DNA of 54,827 nucleotides, from the NCBI GenBank assembly GCA_028870845.1, contig JAGWOR010000013.1:1-54827 (forward strand). Reading direction: 5' to 3'. Each line of letters opens with the position of its first letter. Position 1 is the stretch's first letter. The translations under genes and the position numbers were made by a program. Positions 52,331-54,827 of the stretch are shown one piece after another. This DNA is from Gammaproteobacteria bacterium. GTDB taxonomy: Bacteria; Pseudomonadota; Gammaproteobacteria; Natronospirales; REEB76. The notes beneath the pieces are model-generated. The model made no database searches. It had not been told where the DNA came from and saw only the letters and a list, made by a program, of their open reading frames with translations.

Positions 52331-54091
52331 TCAGGCTGCCGTTTCCGCGCTCAATAGCATGCGCGCCCTTTGTTGCACTTCCGTCAGGGCATTTGCTGGG
52401 GCTTGGGCCAGCACCTCGACGATTCTGGCTTTGGAATTCATACGCAGGGCATAGAGTGCCATGCCCATCTCATGGGCCAAATGCAGGAGCATCTGACGCT
52501 CATCAGCAGCATAATGTTCGCCCGGACGGTTGGCACACACCAGCACATTGGGCATCTCACCATGGGCGGCCATGGGAAAGACATAGCCATCGCTGCCCAG
52601 TTCGCTATGCAGGTCGATAAGATCAATGTCCTGTTGATCGGCGCGTGCAGCCACAAAAGCCTTGTCATCCACTTTGACGCGCTCCGGATAAGCCACCTCA
52701 CCGGCATGCTGCACTTGAACATATTCCGCGCCACGGCGTTCATAAATGGCCACACCGCGTGTCCTCAAGTGCTGACGAATTTCTGAAACCGCATCCGTCA
52801 TGAGCGCACCGGCATTTTCATAACCGCTACACAGCCGGGCGAAACGCCGTAAGGCCTTGTCGGCCAGGTATTTCTTGTGGAAGAACATCTGCTCTACGAT
52901 CCGGTCCAGGTAAGCGCGCACGCGTGTGAGCACAATACCGAGAGATAATGGAACTGCCACCTGCAGCAGCAGGCTGGCGCTGGTTCCCAGGGCCGCATGC
53001 TGCACCAGAGAGTTGACGGCCGCGAGCACACCCACCACCAGCGCGGTAACGGTGCCGTATACCAGGGTGCGGTCCAGAACCACAGATACGTCCAATACCC
53101 GGTGACGCAGCACTGCGTACAGAAATCCCATGACGCCCAGTAACTGACAAATATCCGTGAAAGCAACCGAAAATTGCACACTGAGTACCGGCGTATTGGA
53201 TGCGACGATGCCTGCTAGCCAGATTACGCTGCTCCACAGCATCCAGCGCAGGCGCAGGCGCTGCGATGAAGTCGCGTGTTGATAAGAATTTAACAACAGC
53301 ACGATGGGGACCAGGTAACTGGCTGACCACAGCACCCCGGATATGGGCAGCAGGCCGCCGGCCCAGCCTGTGGCTGCATAAATGAAGGGGCCGCCCAAAG
53401 AAACTAACACAGTGCCTGCACTTAGAACCAATACGAATACCCCCAAATACAGCCTGCGCATGCGCAGGCTCAATATGGGCCTGGCGATGGCATCAGCCAT
53501 GATGTAAAAACCAACGCGCGCCACTACAAAACCGAAATTGGCGGTTGCCACCGCAATCAACCCGGCCAGGCCATCAAGGGGAAATGCCATCGCGCCGCCG
53601 AATATGTTGCCAATCGTCCAGAACGCCATGCCAACGGCAGCACGATCACGTCCGCGCCATGTAATCAACAGGGCCAATATAGATAGCAATACTATTTGTA
53701 AAAAACTTATCCATTGGACAACAAGGATGCCGGATGCGTCGCTTGAATTTACCGCGCTCACCGGCACCGTGACTCGCCTGCCAGACCGCTCAATCACGAA
53801 GTCATAAGTATGGCCCAAGGGCAGGGTCGCAGCGAGGTATGCAGAGAGCGTATTAATACCGATGACTTCACGTGTCGGGAGTGGCTGAGCCGCGAGCTCG
53901 AGACGGTCACCCGCCTGGATACCCGCCGGCAATGGTATGCCGGCAATCGGCGCCAGTGTGGCCGAATGCGCGTTCAGTATGTTCACCTGCACTGGAAGTC
54001 CGGCAGCCTTAAAAAGTATAAAACCGCTATACACGGCGGTTGCCACGATGAAAACTGTAAGCAGAGTCAATAAGCTGTAGTTGCGCTGCAT
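52331..54091 (-). CDS. Membrane sensor-like protein: PDZ-like periplasmic domain, multi-TM region, GAF domain, no kinase
   Basis: The protein has 586 residues. The first helix (5-26) is followed by a periplasmic segment (30-120) with PLPAGIQAGDRLELA and YDFVIERSGRRVTVPV, which looks like a PDZ-type fold. About eight helices follow (123-395), including ALLITWRGRDRAAVGMAFW and VLRHRVLDVSVVLDRTLVYGTVTALVVG. The C-terminal 170 residues form a GAF-like domain. The RHRVLDVS..DRTLVYG stretch is shared with sensor histidine kinases, but no H box or ATPase domain follows. It could sense a signal and act through a partner. GGGGA precedes the ATG at 54091. It is divergent from the DsrE-like gene. Confidence 0.78.
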   Translation of the reverse strand: MQRNYSLLTLLTVFIVATAVYSGFILFKAAGLPVQVNILNAHSATLAPIAGIPLPAGIQAGDRLELAAQPLPTREVIGINTLSAYLAATLPLGHTYDFVIERSGRRVTVPVSAVNSSDASGILVVQWISFLQIVLLSILALLITWRGRDRAAVGMAFWTIGNIFGGAMAFPLDGLAGLIAVATANFGFVVARVGFYIMADAIARPILSLRMRRLYLGVFVLVLSAGTVLVSLGGPFIYAATGWAGGLLPISGVLWSASYLVPIVLLLNSYQHATSSQRLRLRWMLWSSVIWLAGIVASNTPVLSVQFSVAFTDICQLLGVMGFLYAVLRHRVLDVSVVLDRTLVYGTVTALVVGVLAAVNSLVQHAALGTSASLLLQVAVPLSLGIVLTRVRAYLDRIVEQMFFHKKYLADKALRRFARLCSGYENAGALMTDAVSEIRQHLRTRGVAIYERRGAEYVQVQHAGEVAYPERVKVDDKAFVAARADQQDIDLIDLHSELGSDGYVFPMAAHGEMPNVLVCANRPGEHYAADERQMLLHLAHEMGMALYALRMNSKARIVEVLAQAPANALTEVQQRARMLLSAETAA

Positions 54092-54212
54092 GGTATTCCC
54101 CAAATCTTGTCAATAGCATACCCGGCGGAGTGCGTCTTTCAGACGGGCTGTTTGCATGCTAGTCTATGTCTAAATTCGACAAAATATCCGGTTTAACCCC
54201 GAGGAGTTCCGC

Positions 54213-54761
54213 ATGTTTAGAAAAATTGCCATTTTGCTTGCCGTATCCGTATGCCTGGCATTTTCAACTACGGCATTTGCCAAACGAAAGCCAGTCCCCT
54301 TCCCCATGATCCAGGGATATGGCACGGTAAAGCCGCTGCCGAGCGCTTCACCAACCATCAACAAGTATTGGGTGTATAAGGTGGTGTTTGACGTGAGCAA
54401 AGGCGGCGATCCGGCCAAGGTGAACAGCGGCCTGGACGCCGTAGCCGAGACAGTAAACGCCTTTGCCTCAGCCGGGGTTCCACAAAACAACCTCAAGTTT
54501 GTGGTGGTCATTCATGGGGATGCCACCCCTATCGTTATCTCCGATGGCAGCTACAAAACCCGCTTTCACGTTGCCAACCCGAATCTTGATCTGATAAATA
54601 AACTGAATGCAGTTGGTGTTCAACTGCTGGTGGACGGCCAGTCGCTGATTACCCATCAAATTGAAGGCGCGGAAATCAGTTCAAAAGTGGAAGTAACCCT
54701 GTCGGCGCCAACCACCCTGGTAATTTACCAACAGCATAAATACCGGCTTTATACGCCGTAA
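54213..54761 (+). CDS. Exported DsrE-family protein
   Basis: The protein has 182 residues. A signal peptide (MFRKIAILLAVSVCLAFSTTAFA) precedes a DsrE/DsrF-like fold: YWVYKVVFDVSKGGDPAKVNSGLDAVAETVNAF, then FVVVIHGDATPIVI and LLVDGQSLITHQIEGAEIS. Cytoplasmic DsrE proteins relay sulfur by a conserved Cys; the mature part here has no cysteine, so that activity is unlikely. Exported members are often of unknown function near redox or c-type cytochrome genes. It ends in a strong terminator and is probably monocistronic. Confidence 0.83.
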   Translation: MFRKIAILLAVSVCLAFSTTAFAKRKPVPFPMIQGYGTVKPLPSASPTINKYWVYKVVFDVSKGGDPAKVNSGLDAVAETVNAFASAGVPQNNLKFVVVIHGDATPIVISDGSYKTRFHVANPNLDLINKLNAVGVQLLVDGQSLITHQIEGAEISSKVEVTLSAPTTLVIYQQHKYRLYTP

Positions 54762-54790
54762 TCTGCCTGCGATTTCATATCCAAGCATTG

Positions 54791-54826
54791 TCGCCCCCTG
54801 GCTGGATACCCGGGGGCGATTTTTTA
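54791..54826 (+). terminator. Intrinsic terminator of the DsrE-like gene
   Basis: TCGCCCCC (54791-54798) pairs with GGGGGCGA (54812-54819) and is followed by TTTTTT. It begins 30 bases after the stop codon and reaches the window edge. Confidence 0.88.
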
Positions 54827-54827
54827 T

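Overview
The window comes from a bacterial chromosome of high GC content (clearly above 60% by eye over most of its length). Most genes are single-copy housekeeping genes in gammaproteobacterial arrangements. The run groES-groEL / cutA-dsbD-tlpA-aroQ-accB-accC-prmA-DUF3426-dusB-fis-purH-purD, the divergent rhlB / trxA-rho pair, the LPS-core genes next to glnE, and the repeat family with AAAGAAAAGTAACC-type hairpins together suggest a Gammaproteobacterium near Xanthomonadales/Nevskiales. This placement is inference from gene order and repeat style; no rRNA or tRNA gene was seen.

Left edge (1-960): an AT-rich patch unlike its surroundings, holding the tail of a Coa1-like gene and a small exported Rap1a/Tai-type protein. 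961-7540: djlA, purC, an exported protein of unknown role, a five-helix membrane protein, a cobalamin/metal-binding protein, the stress kinase srkA and a YihY/BrkB membrane protein. 7541-11442: an LPS-core segment on the minus strand (glycosyltransferase 2, hldD, waaF). Two directly repeated, strongly structured elements of about 315 bp flank waaF. The glnE and zinc-finger genes follow.

14393-21587: rlmL, a small cluster of VOC, DinB and Rieske-FAD oxidoreductase genes, a lone small membrane protein ending in an integron attC-like remnant, a quinone oxidoreductase, a membrane protein and a GNAT acetyltransferase. 21588-36162: groESL under a perfect CIRCE operator, divergent from a long same-strand run linking thiol redox (DsbD, TlpA), chorismate and fatty-acid precursors (AroQ, AccB, AccC), translation (PrmA, DusB), Fis and late purine synthesis (PurH, PurD). 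36199-39460: rho, trxA and rhlB.

39479-44622 is the most distinctive part. A DUF4382-type lipoprotein and an 843-residue exported beta-helix protein diverge from a spacer carrying an FNR-type palindrome. The large protein ends in a Cys-containing sorting tail. The next gene encodes a glutamic-type (CPBP) intramembrane protease, giving a one-substrate/one-protease sorting pair of the JDVT-CTERM/MrtJ kind. 44638-54827 holds yrfG, cysQ, an exported chalcone-isomerase-like protein, a dienelactone hydrolase, queD, a DUF465 protein, rnm, a GAF-HD-GYP protein with a long insertion, ttcA, a PDZ-like/multi-TM/GAF membrane protein without a kinase domain, and an exported DsrE-like protein ending in a clear terminator.
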